Assembly: GCA_963709555.1 (NCBI GenBank)
Contig: CAVPWR010000006.1
Location: 1-64,000, forward strand
Length of the DNA stretch: 64,000 nucleotides
Reading direction: 5' to 3'
From: Sulfurisoma sp963709555
GTDB taxonomy: Bacteria > Pseudomonadota > Gammaproteobacteria > Burkholderiales > Rhodocyclaceae
The number at the start of each line of letters is the position of its first letter. Position 1 is the first letter of the stretch. The translations under genes were made by a program, and so were the position numbers. The notes below the pieces were generated by a model. The model was not told the origin of the DNA, made no database searches, and saw nothing but the letters and a program-made list of their open reading frames with translations. Of this stretch, positions 1 through 8,540 are shown one piece after another.

Positions 1-55
1 CGGCAAGACGCTGATTTTACGCGACCAATTGACCATCATGGGCGGCGCAGGAAGC

Positions 56-82
56 AAAAAGGCCCGCCGGAGCGGGCCCTTT
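56..82 (-). terminator. Rho-independent terminator of the small exported-protein gene
   Basis: Read on the minus strand, a 7-bp perfect GC stem (positions 61-67 with 72-78, loop CGGA) is followed by five T residues (complement of the A run at 56-60). The flanking A and T bases extend the stem. It lies 24 bases after the stop at 106-108, so it ends that transcript. Confidence 0.8.
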
Positions 83-105
83 GCGAACAGCGCTTGCCCG
101 CGGGT

Positions 106-558
106 TCAGTGCTTGTTGTTGCCCTTGGCCTTGCTCAGCCGGGTGGCCCTTGCCCTGCTTGTCCTTCTTGCCGTCGTGATCCATGTCGCGCTGGCGGTCG
201 GGCTTTTCCTTGTAGATCTTGTCGCTCTGCTTGTCCTGCGCCTTCTGCAGATGCTCGCGCTCCTTAGCGGCTACCTTGCCGTCGGCCGTGGCCTCGGCTT
301 CCTGTTTCTGAATCTTCTGCTGGCCCTTGTCGAGCTTGGCCGCCTCGTTCGGGTCAGTTGCCGGGAAGCCGCGCCCTGGTCGATGCGTTGCTGCTGGTTG
401 ACCTGGCGCTGGTCGATGCCGGGCGTGGCAGCAGGGTTCTTCGCCGGTGCGACTGCCGGCGAGGCCGGAGTGGCAGGGGTCGCCGGCACGGCGGTCTGGG
501 CGAGGACGGGCACCGCGAGGGCGGCGAGCAGGCTGGCAATGGCGAATCTGGCTTTCAT
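106..558 (-). CDS. Small exported Gln/Lys-rich protein of unknown function (frameshifted)
   Basis: The start at 558 opens a clear signal peptide (MKARFAIASLLAALAVPVLA) followed by an Ala/Pro/Thr stretch, then a Gln/Lys/Glu-rich helical region and a DHDGKKD acidic-basic tail. The reading frame must change twice to keep this protein intact: near 366 (motif RQL-T-PNEAAKL; a C run looks one base short) and near 152 (one C too many, after which the frame ends KGNNKH-stop). It resembles the small periplasmic proteins with NQQQRI and LT-PNEAAKLDKGQ-type sequence often seen in betaproteobacteria. No function is known to me. It is followed by a terminator. The two frame breaks look like sequence errors, because the sequence on both sides is well-formed. 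Confidence 0.6.
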
Positions 559-678
559 CGAACGATCTCCTGGTAAGTGGCATGGGTCATTCCCATGCGA
601 GAACCAACGCTCAACGCCGTCGCAGCGGTGACAGGCAAGATGTAATCATTCGTAACCGCGCGCCCTGGCGACCCCAGG

Positions 679-1961
679 CTACTTCTTCTTGCCCGGCGGC
701 GGCTCCGCGACAGGCAGCTGCACCTCGGCGTTGGCGCGCTGCATCGCCGTGTCCAGCGCCTCCTTGGCCGGCTTCTTGTTGCCCCAGACGAATTCGATCT
801 CCTCATTGAGGATGCCGCGGATTCGGCTGCGCCCGCCGCCGTGCTTGGTGCGTTCGGCGGCCGAGGGCACCACCGACAGGCGCTTCGCCACCTTCTCGAG
901 CAGGGCGGGCGAGCCGCCGCCGGCTTTGAGCGCATCGATGGCCGCCGGCATCATCGGCAGGAAGCCCGTCGCCTGGACCCATTCGCGCTGGTTTTCGGGC
1001 TTAAGCAGGAATTCGACGAAACGTGCAATCACGGCATATTCGTCCTTGTCTTGCCCGGCAGCACCCACAGCGCGGCGCCGTCAGGCAGTACGTCGGCGGG
1101 GCGCGCCCCGCGCACGTCGTCGTAATGCGGCAGTTCGGCGACGCCGAAACGGAAGCCGCTCGACTTTTTCAGCTCGGCATAAAGCGGCGACTCGCCGGTC
1201 AGCATCGAGCATTCGCCCGACATGAACTTGGCGTCGCCCTCGCGGCCGGGACCGAAGTAATGGAAATAGAAACTCTTCTGCCAGCTGGCCAGCAGGGCGA
1301 TGTGCTTGACATGGACCATGGTGTTGAGCGCCACCCTGTCGGTCTTGCCGTCGCGCGCGAGCACCGGTTCGCCGTGCTGCGAGGACATGTTGTCCACATG
1401 TACCCAGGCGAAGTTCGACGACGTCAGCGGGCACTTGTAGCCGGCATCGAACAGCTTGCCGGCCGCCGTCTGCACCTCCCACCAGGTCCTGGGCGGATTG
1501 TCGGGATCGAGGCCGGCGCGGACGAAGGCATCGCGGTTGTAGTAGAGCACCGGCAGCGCATGCGCCAGCGGCAGGGCCTGAATCCTGCCTTTGAGATCGT
1601 CGACGGCACCAGCCATCTGGGGATAGAAAGCCTTGGCCTCGAGCTTCAGTTTCGACGCTTCCATGACCTGATGCAGCGGCAGGAAGCGCGGGCTGGTGCC
1701 GAAAAAGCGCTGGTTGTCGGTGGGATCGAGCAGCGCGAGATGGGGCGGCTGTTGCAGTTCGGTGCTGCCCTGCAGGCCTTTCAAATCCTGCAGCATCACC
1801 TTGGACTTGCCCTGCTGCTCGACGTTGAAGCGCACCACCAGGTTGGTCAGGGCACCGATCTGCTGCCCGGCAAGTTCGTGGCGCAGGGTGATGTCCTGGG
1901 CCTGGGCACAGGGCAGCCAGAGGCCCAGCGCGGCGAAGAGTAGCTTCCGGATCATGGTCAT
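679..1961 (-). CDS. ABC-type extracellular solute-binding protein (frameshifted near 1063)
   Basis: About 427 residues, the usual length of family 1 (UgpB/MalE-like) binding proteins. The N-terminus is a signal peptide (MTMIRKLLFAALGLWLPCAQA), so the product is periplasmic. YYNRDAF in the middle and GAALWVLPG before the break are typical of sugar or glycerol-3-phosphate binding proteins that close around a ligand. The frame changes near 1063, where an A run appears one base short (LPGK-DKDEYAV). After it, the C-terminal lobe (FLLKPENQREWVQATGFLP) is intact to KKK-stop. No permease or ATPase gene is adjacent, so it would have to work with a transporter encoded elsewhere. The ligand cannot be named. 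Confidence 0.75.
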
Positions 1962-2047
1962 CCCGTCGTCAAGGAAACAGACGGTGAGTTTAGCAGGATA
2001 GGCCCCTCGCTTGCTCTCGGCCGATCACTCAGCTACCCTACCCGGGC

Positions 2048-2620
2048 ATGAACCGCTCGCAAGCCATCGCGCTAGTCATCGCCGCGCTCAACCTGGCGCT
2101 GATGCTGCTCTTTCCGCCGCACGACTACCTTTCGCTGCAGCGCGGCAACATTCCGACCTTCGACGGTTTCTACTGGGCCTTCTCCGCCCTGCCCAACCGC
2201 GTCATCAACCGCGATTTCCTCACCCTCGAAATCCTCGTGATCGTCATCAACGCCGCCATCGCCTGGCTGCTGCTGAACGGTCCCCTGCCTGACCGGGCTC
2301 GCGCCGGCATGACGCGACTGCAGCGCGGCGTGCTCTGGCTGGTAGCGATCAACCTCATCGTGATGCTGCTGTTTCCGCCGTTCGAAAACTACAGCGCCAT
2401 CACCAAGGCCGTGATTCCCACCTTCGAGGGCTTCTACTTCATCTTCGCCGACAACTCGAAGCGGCAGATCATCACTTCCATTCTCTATATCGAGGTGGTT
2501 CTGCTGCTGATCAACGGCGCCCTGGCCTGGCTGCTGTTCCGTCGCCGCGGCGAGGATCATCTCACGCCCGAGCAGATTCGGACCCTGGCCAGGAAACTGC
2601 ACGACCACGACGTCACCTGA
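2048..2620 (+). CDS. Integral membrane protein made of two tandem homologous halves
   Basis: The 190-residue protein has an internal duplication. LMLLFPPHDY, IPTFDGFYWAF and INAAIAWLL in the first half recur as VMLLFPPFENY, IPTFEGFYFIF and INGALAWLLF in the second. Each half has two predicted membrane helices flanking a conserved FPP...PTF-GFY loop. The C-terminus is a short polar cytoplasmic tail (LTPEQIRTLARKL). I do not recognise the family. The downstream monooxygenase starts two bases after its stop, so the two are probably co-transcribed. Confidence 0.75.
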   Translation: MNRSQAIALVIAALNLALMLLFPPHDYLSLQRGNIPTFDGFYWAFSALPNRVINRDFLTLEILVIVINAAIAWLLLNGPLPDRARAGMTRLQRGVLWLVAINLIVMLLFPPFENYSAITKAVIPTFEGFYFIFADNSKRQIITSILYIEVVLLLINGALAWLLFRRRGEDHLTPEQIRTLARKLHDHDVT

Positions 2621-2621
2621 C

Positions 2622-3776
2622 TTGCGCATCGCCTGCCTCGGCGGCGGTCCCGCCGGACTCTACTTCGCCATCCTCGCCAAGCTTGCCGAGCCTGCGCACG
2701 CCATCGAGGTCATCGAGCGCCACCGCCCGGAGGACAGCTTCGGCTGGGGCATCGTCTTTTCGGACCGGGCGCTGGAAACCCTGCGCCAGGCCGACCCGAA
2801 GACCCACGCCGAGATCACGCGCAGCTTCCACCACTGGAGCGATATCGACATCCATTTCAAGGGCGAGCGGATCACCGCCCACGGCCACGGCTTCTCCGGC
2901 ATCTCGCGCGCCCGCCTGATCCGCATCCTGCAGGCCCGCGCCGGGGAACTCGGGGTCACCATCCGCAGCGGCGTCGAGTTCGCCGATGTCGCCACGGATC
3001 GCGCACCCTGGCTCGAGCACGACCTGGTCGTCGGCGCCGACGGCATCCACAGCGCTGTCAGGCAGTCGCAGGCGGAGATATTCGAACCCGCGATCCGCGA
3101 ATCGACCAACCGCTACCTCTGGCTCGGTTCGACGCGCCGCTTCGACGCCTTCACCTTCGCCTTCCGCGAGACACAGCACGGCTGGTTCAATCTGCACGCC
3201 TACCGCTACGACGACCTGACCTCATCCTGCATCATCGAGACGCCCGAGTCGGTCTGGCGCGAGGCCGGCCTCGAGCACATGCCCTACGAGGAGTCGATCG
3301 CTTTCAGCGAGCGGCTGTTTTCGGACGTGCTCGCGGGCGAACCGCTGATCGGCAACAGCCGGCAATTCGACCATCCCTCGGGCTGGCAACGCTTCGCCAG
3401 CATCCACTGCCGGCGCTGGTGGCACGGCCGCACGGTGCTGATCGGCGATGCCGCCCACACCGCACACTTCTCCATCGGCTCCGGCACGCGCCTGGCCATG
3501 GAGGATGCCATCGAACTGGCGCGCAGCCTCGCCGCCCATGCCGACCTTGCCGTAGCGCTCGACAGCTACCAGACGGCGCGCGAGCCCGTCGCGCAGCGCG
3601 TCCAGGAAACCGGCTTCCGCCGCATGGAGTGGTTCGAGAACGTCGCCGAACACGCGCTGCTGGAGCCGCATCAGTTCGCCTATGCGCTGCTCACCAGCAG
3701 CGGCCGCCTCGACCCGGACGAACTGCGCCGGCGCGACCCGCAATTGATGCAAAGTTTTTCCGTTGCGGCGCGATAA
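2622..3776 (+). CDS. FAD-dependent aromatic monooxygenase, like the N-terminal half of aminobenzoyl-CoA/salicylyl-CoA hydroxylases
   Basis: A 384-residue group A flavin monooxygenase. The N-terminal GGGPAGLYFA Rossmann loop binds FAD, VVGADGIHSAVR is the DG motif, and VLIGDAAHTAHFSIGSG is the second FAD motif. The sequence most resembles the flavin monooxygenase half of 2-aminobenzoyl-CoA monooxygenase/reductase and salicylyl-CoA 5-hydroxylase. The C-terminal old-yellow-enzyme half of the former is absent and the gene ends cleanly. The start is TTG at 2622, immediately before the FAD motif; no ATG precedes it. It is followed by a MarR regulator and an aryl-CoA ligase, consistent with ring hydroxylation of an aryl-CoA thioester. 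The substrate is inferred. Confidence 0.75.
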   Translation: MRIACLGGGPAGLYFAILAKLAEPAHAIEVIERHRPEDSFGWGIVFSDRALETLRQADPKTHAEITRSFHHWSDIDIHFKGERITAHGHGFSGISRARLIRILQARAGELGVTIRSGVEFADVATDRAPWLEHDLVVGADGIHSAVRQSQAEIFEPAIRESTNRYLWLGSTRRFDAFTFAFRETQHGWFNLHAYRYDDLTSSCIIETPESVWREAGLEHMPYEESIAFSERLFSDVLAGEPLIGNSRQFDHPSGWQRFASIHCRRWWHGRTVLIGDAAHTAHFSIGSGTRLAMEDAIELARSLAAHADLAVALDSYQTAREPVAQRVQETGFRRMEWFENVAEHALLEPHQFAYALLTSSGRLDPDELRRRDPQLMQSFSVAAR

Positions 3777-3814
3777 TCAACGTTTCGATATTTCGATTTG
3801 CCTGGAGATTAGCA

Positions 3815-4312
3815 ATGACCACAACCCCGGCCTCCCGCAGCAGCGACATGGAAACGCGGGCCACCTCCGACGATCATCAGGCGCTGCGCCTGTGGCTGCG
3901 CATGATGGCCTGCACCAACCTGATCGAGGGCGAGGTGCGCTCGCGCCTGCGCCAGCAGTTCGACATCACCCTGCCGCGCTTCGACCTCATGGCCCAGCTC
4001 GAGCGCGTGCCAGGCGGGCTCAAGATGGGCGAGCTGTCGAAGCGCATGATGGTCACCGGCGGCAACGTCACCGGCATCACCGACCAGCTGGTGGCCGAGG
4101 GCCTGGTGGTGCGCGAGGACAACCCGGCCGACCGCCGCGCCTACATCGTCAAGCTCACGCCCGAGGGGCGCCGCGCCTTCAAGAAGATGGCCGACGCGCA
4201 CAGGGAATGGATCGTCGAACTGTTCAGCGGCATGGGTGAGCGTCAGCGCACCGACCTCCACGAACTGCTGGCCGTGCTCAAGCAGCAACTCGCCTCGCCC
4301 CGGGAAAAGTGA
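3815..4312 (+). CDS. MarR-family transcriptional regulator
   Basis: 165 residues, typical for MarR. The winged-helix region includes LPRFDLMAQLER, LSKRMMVTGGNVTGITDQL (recognition helix) and EDNPADRRAYIVKLT (the wing with the conserved D-RR). Such regulators usually repress adjacent catabolic genes and release DNA on binding an aromatic acid or its CoA thioester. It sits between the monooxygenase and the CoA ligase and overlaps the ligase start by four bases (GTGA), so all three are probably one unit. A direct repeat TTTCGATA/TTTCGATT at 3783-3798, just upstream, is a possible but unproven operator. Confidence 0.85.
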   Translation: MTTTPASRSSDMETRATSDDHQALRLWLRMMACTNLIEGEVRSRLRQQFDITLPRFDLMAQLERVPGGLKMGELSKRMMVTGGNVTGITDQLVAEGLVVREDNPADRRAYIVKLTPEGRRAFKKMADAHREWIVELFSGMGERQRTDLHELLAVLKQQLASPREK

Positions 4313-5934
4313 CCGCTTCGGCGCACCTCGACAGCTTCGCCCGCGACCGCCTGCCGCCGCAGGCGTCGTCGCCGGAGTTCGTTTACGAGCTGCCGCAACT
4401 GCGCTTTCCCGAACGGCTCAACTGCGCCGCCGAACTCCTCGATCGCGCCGTCGACGAGCGCGGCTGGGGCGAGCGGACCGCCCTGCTCTCGCCCGCTGCC
4501 GGGCTCAGCTACGCCGCTTTGCGCGACCGCGTTGACCGCATCGCCCGGGTGCTCACCGAAGACATGGGCGCGGTGCCCGGCAACCGCGTGCTGCTGCGCG
4601 GCTGCAACACGCCGACGCTGGCCGCCATCTGGCTCGCCGTGCAGAAGGCCGGCTGCATCGCGGTCACGACCATGCCGCTGCTGCGGGCCAAGGAACTGGC
4701 CGAGATCATCGCCAAGGCGCAGGTCACGCACGCCTTCTGCGAAATCGCGCTGGCCGCCGAATTCGATGCCGCACGGGCGCGCTGCCCGGTGCTGCGCGAG
4801 GTGATGGGCTTCGACGACAACCCGGAAAAGTCGGCGCTGGCGACACGCCTCGCCGGCAAGGCTCCGGGCTTCGCCGCCGTCGCCACGGCCGCCGACGACA
4901 TCGCCCTGATCGCCTTCACCTCCGGCACCACGGGCGTGCCCAAGGGGGCGATGCACAGCCACCGCGACATCATGGCCACCTGCGCCTGTTTCCCGCACAG
5001 CATCCTCGAAGCCGGGCCCGACGATCTTTTCTGCGGCCCCTCGCCGCTGGCCTTCACCTTCGGTCTCGGCGGGCTGTTGCTGTTCCCGCTGGCGCTGGGC
5101 GCCGCAGCGCTGCTGCTGCCGCAACCCGCGCCCGAATCGCTGCTCGGGATCATCGCCGCACGGCGCGTCACCACGCTGTTCGCCACGCCGACCTTCTACC
5201 GCCAGATGCTGCCGCTGGCCGGCGGCCACGACCTGTCCAGCCTGCGCCGCTGCGTCTCGGCCGGCGAGCCGCTGCCGGCCGCCACTTTCGCGCAGTGGCG
5301 CGAGGCCACGGGCATCGCCTTGATCGACGGCATCGGCTCGACCGAGATGCTGCACATCTTCATTTCGGCGCGCGCCGCCGAGATGCGGCCGGGCGCCACC
5401 GGCAGGCCGGTGCCCGGCTATCGCGCCGCCGTGCTCGATGCCGCCGGCCGGGCCGTGCCACCGGGCGTGGTCGGCCGCCTCGCCGTCAAGGGCCCCACCG
5501 GCTGCCGCTACCTCGACGACCCGCGCCAGCAGGCCTACGTGCAGGACGGCTGGAACATCACCGGCGACGCCTACTGGATGGACGAGGATGGCTACTTCCA
5601 CTTCGCCGCGCGCACCGACGACCTGATCATTTCCGCCGGCTGCAACATCGGCGGCCCCGAGGTCGAGGAGGCGCTGCTGAGCCATCCGGCCGTGGCCGAG
5701 TGCGGGGTGGTCGGCGTGGCCGACGCCGAGCGCGGCCAGGCCGTCAAGGCCTGCGTCGTGACCAGGCCCGGCGTCACGGCGAACGACGCACTGGCGCGCG
5801 AGTTGCAGGACCATGTCAAGTCGCTGCTGGCGCCGTTCAAGGTGCCGCGCGCCATCGAATTCCGCAGCGCGCTGCCACGCACCGAGACCGGCAAGCTGCA
5901 GCGCTTCCGCCTGCGCGAGGCAATGACCACCTGA
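4309..5934 (+). CDS. 2-aminobenzoate/benzoate-type CoA ligase
   Basis: 541 residues of the ANL adenylating superfamily. It activates an aromatic acid with ATP to an acyl-AMP and then a CoA thioester. Seen directly: the P-loop FTSGTTGVPKGA (about residues 203-214), the hinge region DGWNITGDAYWMDEDGYF, and the C-terminal catalytic lysine region RTETGKLQRFRLRE. The N-terminus (SAHLDSFARDRLPP) closely resembles 2-aminobenzoate-CoA ligases. The GTG start overlaps the MarR stop. With the upstream monooxygenase and the downstream acyl-CoA dehydrogenase remnant, it looks like part of an anthranilate, salicylate or benzoate-like CoA pathway. The exact acid cannot be decided from sequence. Confidence 0.85.
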   Translation: MTASAHLDSFARDRLPPQASSPEFVYELPQLRFPERLNCAAELLDRAVDERGWGERTALLSPAAGLSYAALRDRVDRIARVLTEDMGAVPGNRVLLRGCNTPTLAAIWLAVQKAGCIAVTTMPLLRAKELAEIIAKAQVTHAFCEIALAAEFDAARARCPVLREVMGFDDNPEKSALATRLAGKAPGFAAVATAADDIALIAFTSGTTGVPKGAMHSHRDIMATCACFPHSILEAGPDDLFCGPSPLAFTFGLGGLLLFPLALGAAALLLPQPAPESLLGIIAARRVTTLFATPTFYRQMLPLAGGHDLSSLRRCVSAGEPLPAATFAQWREATGIALIDGIGSTEMLHIFISARAAEMRPGATGRPVPGYRAAVLDAAGRAVPPGVVGRLAVKGPTGCRYLDDPRQQAYVQDGWNITGDAYWMDEDGYFHFAARTDDLIISAGCNIGGPEVEEALLSHPAVAECGVVGVADAERGQAVKACVVTRPGVTANDALARELQDHVKSLLAPFKVPRAIEFRSALPRTETGKLQRFRLREAMTT

Positions 5935-5945
5935 GGCATGCCAGG

Positions 5946-6118
5946 ATGACCGGCTTCCAACGGGATGACCCGCTGCTGCTCGACGACCAGTTGAGCGGGG
6001 AAGAACGCCTGGTGCGCGATGCCGCGCGCGCCTACGCCCGGGCTACGAGGGCACCCACGACATCCATGCGCTGATCCTGGGGCGGGCGCAGACCGGCATC
6101 GCCGCCTTCGCCGGCTAA
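5946..6118 (+). pseudogene. Internally deleted acyl-CoA (glutaryl-CoA-type) dehydrogenase remnant
   Basis: The first ~31 codons (DDPLLLDDQL, EERLVRDAARAYA) match the start of glutaryl-CoA-type dehydrogenases. The last ~24 codons before TAA at 6116-6118, in a different frame (YEGTHDIHALILGRAQTGI), match the extreme C-terminus of the same family. About 1 kb of coding sequence that should lie between is missing, and the junction near 6040 is out of frame. The 5' part alone ends after 42 codons. It sits directly after the aryl-CoA ligase, where an acyl-CoA dehydrogenase would fit. It is either a genuine deletion pseudogene or an assembly collapse. Confidence 0.75.
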
Positions 6119-6172
6119 AGATTCTGCTGCCGCTGCCGTAGAATCGGACTGGCATAGTCTCCCGAACTGTCC

Positions 6173-6580
6173 ATGAACCGCACGCCCACCCTCCTCCTCG
6201 CCATCCTCATCCCCTTCGCGCTGGCCGCCTGCGAGCAGCTCGGCATCGACGATCCCGTCAAGGTCGCCGAGAAGCAGGACGCCGAGGGCCGCGCCATCGG
6301 CAGCGGCTGCCGCCACTCCGGGCGTCCGCTCGAGGATTGCTACACGGTGAACAAGAAGGCCTCCAAGGCTGCCATCTTCTCCGGCTGGCGCGAGATGGAC
6401 GGCTACATGCGCGAGAACAAGATCGACACGGTCAAGTCCGAGCCCGAAGAAGCGGATGGCGCCGACACGGCCGGGGAGAAGACCCCTGCCGCGCAAAAGC
6501 CGGCGGCCAGTGAGGGCAAGACGCCCGCCAAGGGCAACAACGCCGCCCGCATAGGCGCGCCAGGCGTCAAAGCGACCTGA
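6173..6580 (+). CDS. Small predicted lipoprotein
   Basis: 135 residues. The N-terminus (MNRTPTLLLAILIPFALAAC) is a lipoprotein signal with lipobox LAAC, so the mature protein would be lipidated at Cys20. The middle has two further cysteines in SGCRHSGRPLEDCY, which may form a disulfide in the periplasm. The C-terminus is a low-complexity Ala/Lys/Pro/Glu tail. I do not recognise a family. It lies between the aromatic-acid cluster and the two-component genes with no overlap to either. Confidence 0.7.
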   Translation: MNRTPTLLLAILIPFALAACEQLGIDDPVKVAEKQDAEGRAIGSGCRHSGRPLEDCYTVNKKASKAAIFSGWREMDGYMRENKIDTVKSEPEEADGADTAGEKTPAAQKPAASEGKTPAKGNNAARIGAPGVKAT

Positions 6581-6687
6581 TCCGCATCGACGCGACCGCC
6601 TGATTCCGGCGGCATGCACGGTATCATTGGGCGAGCGGCCGTCACCTTGAGTCGGCGGCCTGCTCCCGATTTCATGACGGCTGCCCG

Positions 6688-8540
6688 ATGTTCCAGAGCG
6701 ATTCCCTCAAGCGCGACGTACTGATCCGGCTCGCCGTGGTCTTCCTCGCCACATCGCTGTTGATGCTGGCGGTCTTCCTCTCGGCCTATCGCTCCCGCTT
6801 GGTGGAGGAACGCAGCCACACCTCCCTCGGCTTCAACCTGCTGCTGCAGGCCGCGCTGGAGAACGCCATGCTCAAGCGCGACGTGCCCGGCCTGGCCGAC
6901 ATCGTCACGCGCCTTGGCGAACAGCCGGGCATACGCGGCGTCATGATCCTCAATCCGCAGGGCGAAGTTCGCTTCTCTTCGGCGGCTGGCGCGCTCGGCA
7001 GCCGGCGTCCGGACCTGGTGCCCGCCGACCCGCGCGTCGGCCCGCAGGCGGCCTTCGACCGGAACGAGCAGGGCGCCGAGGTGCTGCGCTCGGTAACCCG
7101 GTTTCCAACAAGGCCCAGTGCATCGCCTGCCACGGCCCGGTCGCCGTCAATCCGGTCAACGGCATCCTCGTGGTTGACTACGACGCCGCGGAAATTCGCC
7201 GCCAGGCCTGGCTCGGCGCCCTCGCCTTTGCCGGGGCCGGCGTGGCCGTATTGCTGCTGCTGCTGGCCCTGCTCTGGCGCCTGCTCAGCCGCCGCGTACT
7301 CGAGCCGGTGGCGCGCCTGGCCGAGGCCAGCGCCGCCATCGAAGGCGGCCAGCTGGACCGCCGCGTCGCCATCACCGGCGACGACGAACTGGCGCGGCTC
7401 GGCGGGCGCTTCAACCGCATGGCCGAGCGGCTGACCGAGCAGATGGCGCGAATCCGGGCGCATGAAACCTACCTGCAGGAGGTCCTCGACGGACTGCCCG
7501 ACGGCGTCCGTGTCTTCCGCGTCGCCGACCGCCGCATCGTGCTCGCCAACCGGGCCTATTGCGGGCAACTCGGCCGCGACCGCGAGGACGTCGTCGGTCG
7601 CACCTGCCACGACAGCAGCCACGGCCGCGAGCAGCCGTGCGTCGCCACCCTGGTCACCTGTCCGCTACAGGAATGCCGTACGAACGGCGATCACCTGAAG
7701 GCCAGCCACCGCCACCGGCGCGCCGACGGCAGCCTGTTTCCGGTGGAGATCCACGCCGCGCGCGTTGACATCGACGGCGTGGCCTACATGGTCGAATCGA
7801 TCCGCGACCTCGCCGAAGCCGCCCGCGTCTCGCACGAGCAGCGCCTGTCCGAACTCGGGCTGCTGGCGGCAAGCGTGGCCCACGAGATCCACAACCCGCT
7901 CGCCTCGATCCGGCTCGGCGTCCAGGGCTTGAGCCGCGAGATCCGTGAAGGACGCCACGACCCCGAACAGGTAAGCGACTACCTCGGGCTGATCGACGGC
8001 GAGATCGACAACTGCATCGCCGTGACGCGTCGCCTGCTGCTGCTGACCCGCGCACCCACCTCCAGCCGCCAGCTGATCGACGTCGTTGTCGCCGTGGACG
8101 ACACCCTGCGCCTGCTCGATTTCGATGCGCGGACGCGCGGCATAGCCCAGAAGCTGGAACGCCCCGACGCACCGGTCCATGTGCTCGCCGACGACGGCGA
8201 ACTGCGCATGGTGCTGCTCAACCTGCTGCAGAACGCCCACCACGCGATGCCGCGCGGCGGGCAGCTCATCGCGCGTATCGGCGTCGAGGCCGACGAGGCG
8301 GTGATCGAGATCACCGACGACGGCATGGGCATTCCGCAGGAGATCCTGCCGCAGATATTCGACCCCTTCTTCAGCCGCCGCGGCGACGGCGAACCCGGCA
8401 CGGGCCTCGGCCTGACCATCGTCAAGAACATCGTCGAGCGCTTCGGCGGCCGCGTCGCCATCGACAGTCGACCGGGACACGGCACGCGCTTCACCATTCA
8501 CCTCGCGCTCGCGGACGCACCCGGGAATCCCCCATCATGA
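6688..8540 (+). CDS. Membrane histidine kinase with a c-type haem motif in the sensor and a Cys-rich PAS domain (frameshifted near 7092)
   Basis: Domain order: membrane helix at about residues 12-32; periplasmic sensor ending in QCIACH, a CxxCH haem-attachment motif; second helix; HAMP (RRVLEPVARLAEASAAI); PAS domain with four cysteines (TCHDSSHGREQPC, TCPLQEC); HisKA with phospho-acceptor VAHEIHNPLAS; HATPase (NLLQNAHHAM, DDGMGIP, GTGLGLTIVKN). The frame breaks near 7092, where GTAACCCG looks one A short; restoring it gives SVNPVSNKAQCIACH. The stop overlaps the start of the response regulator by four bases, so they form a pair. The haem and cysteines suggest redox, oxygen or NO sensing. The respiratory genes downstream are the likely target. 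Confidence 0.85.

Noticed and set aside
4243..5814. A 523-codon minus-strand open frame opposite the aryl-CoA ligase
   Set aside because: Shadow of the ligase gene, whose P-loop and catalytic lysine are intact; antisense composition.
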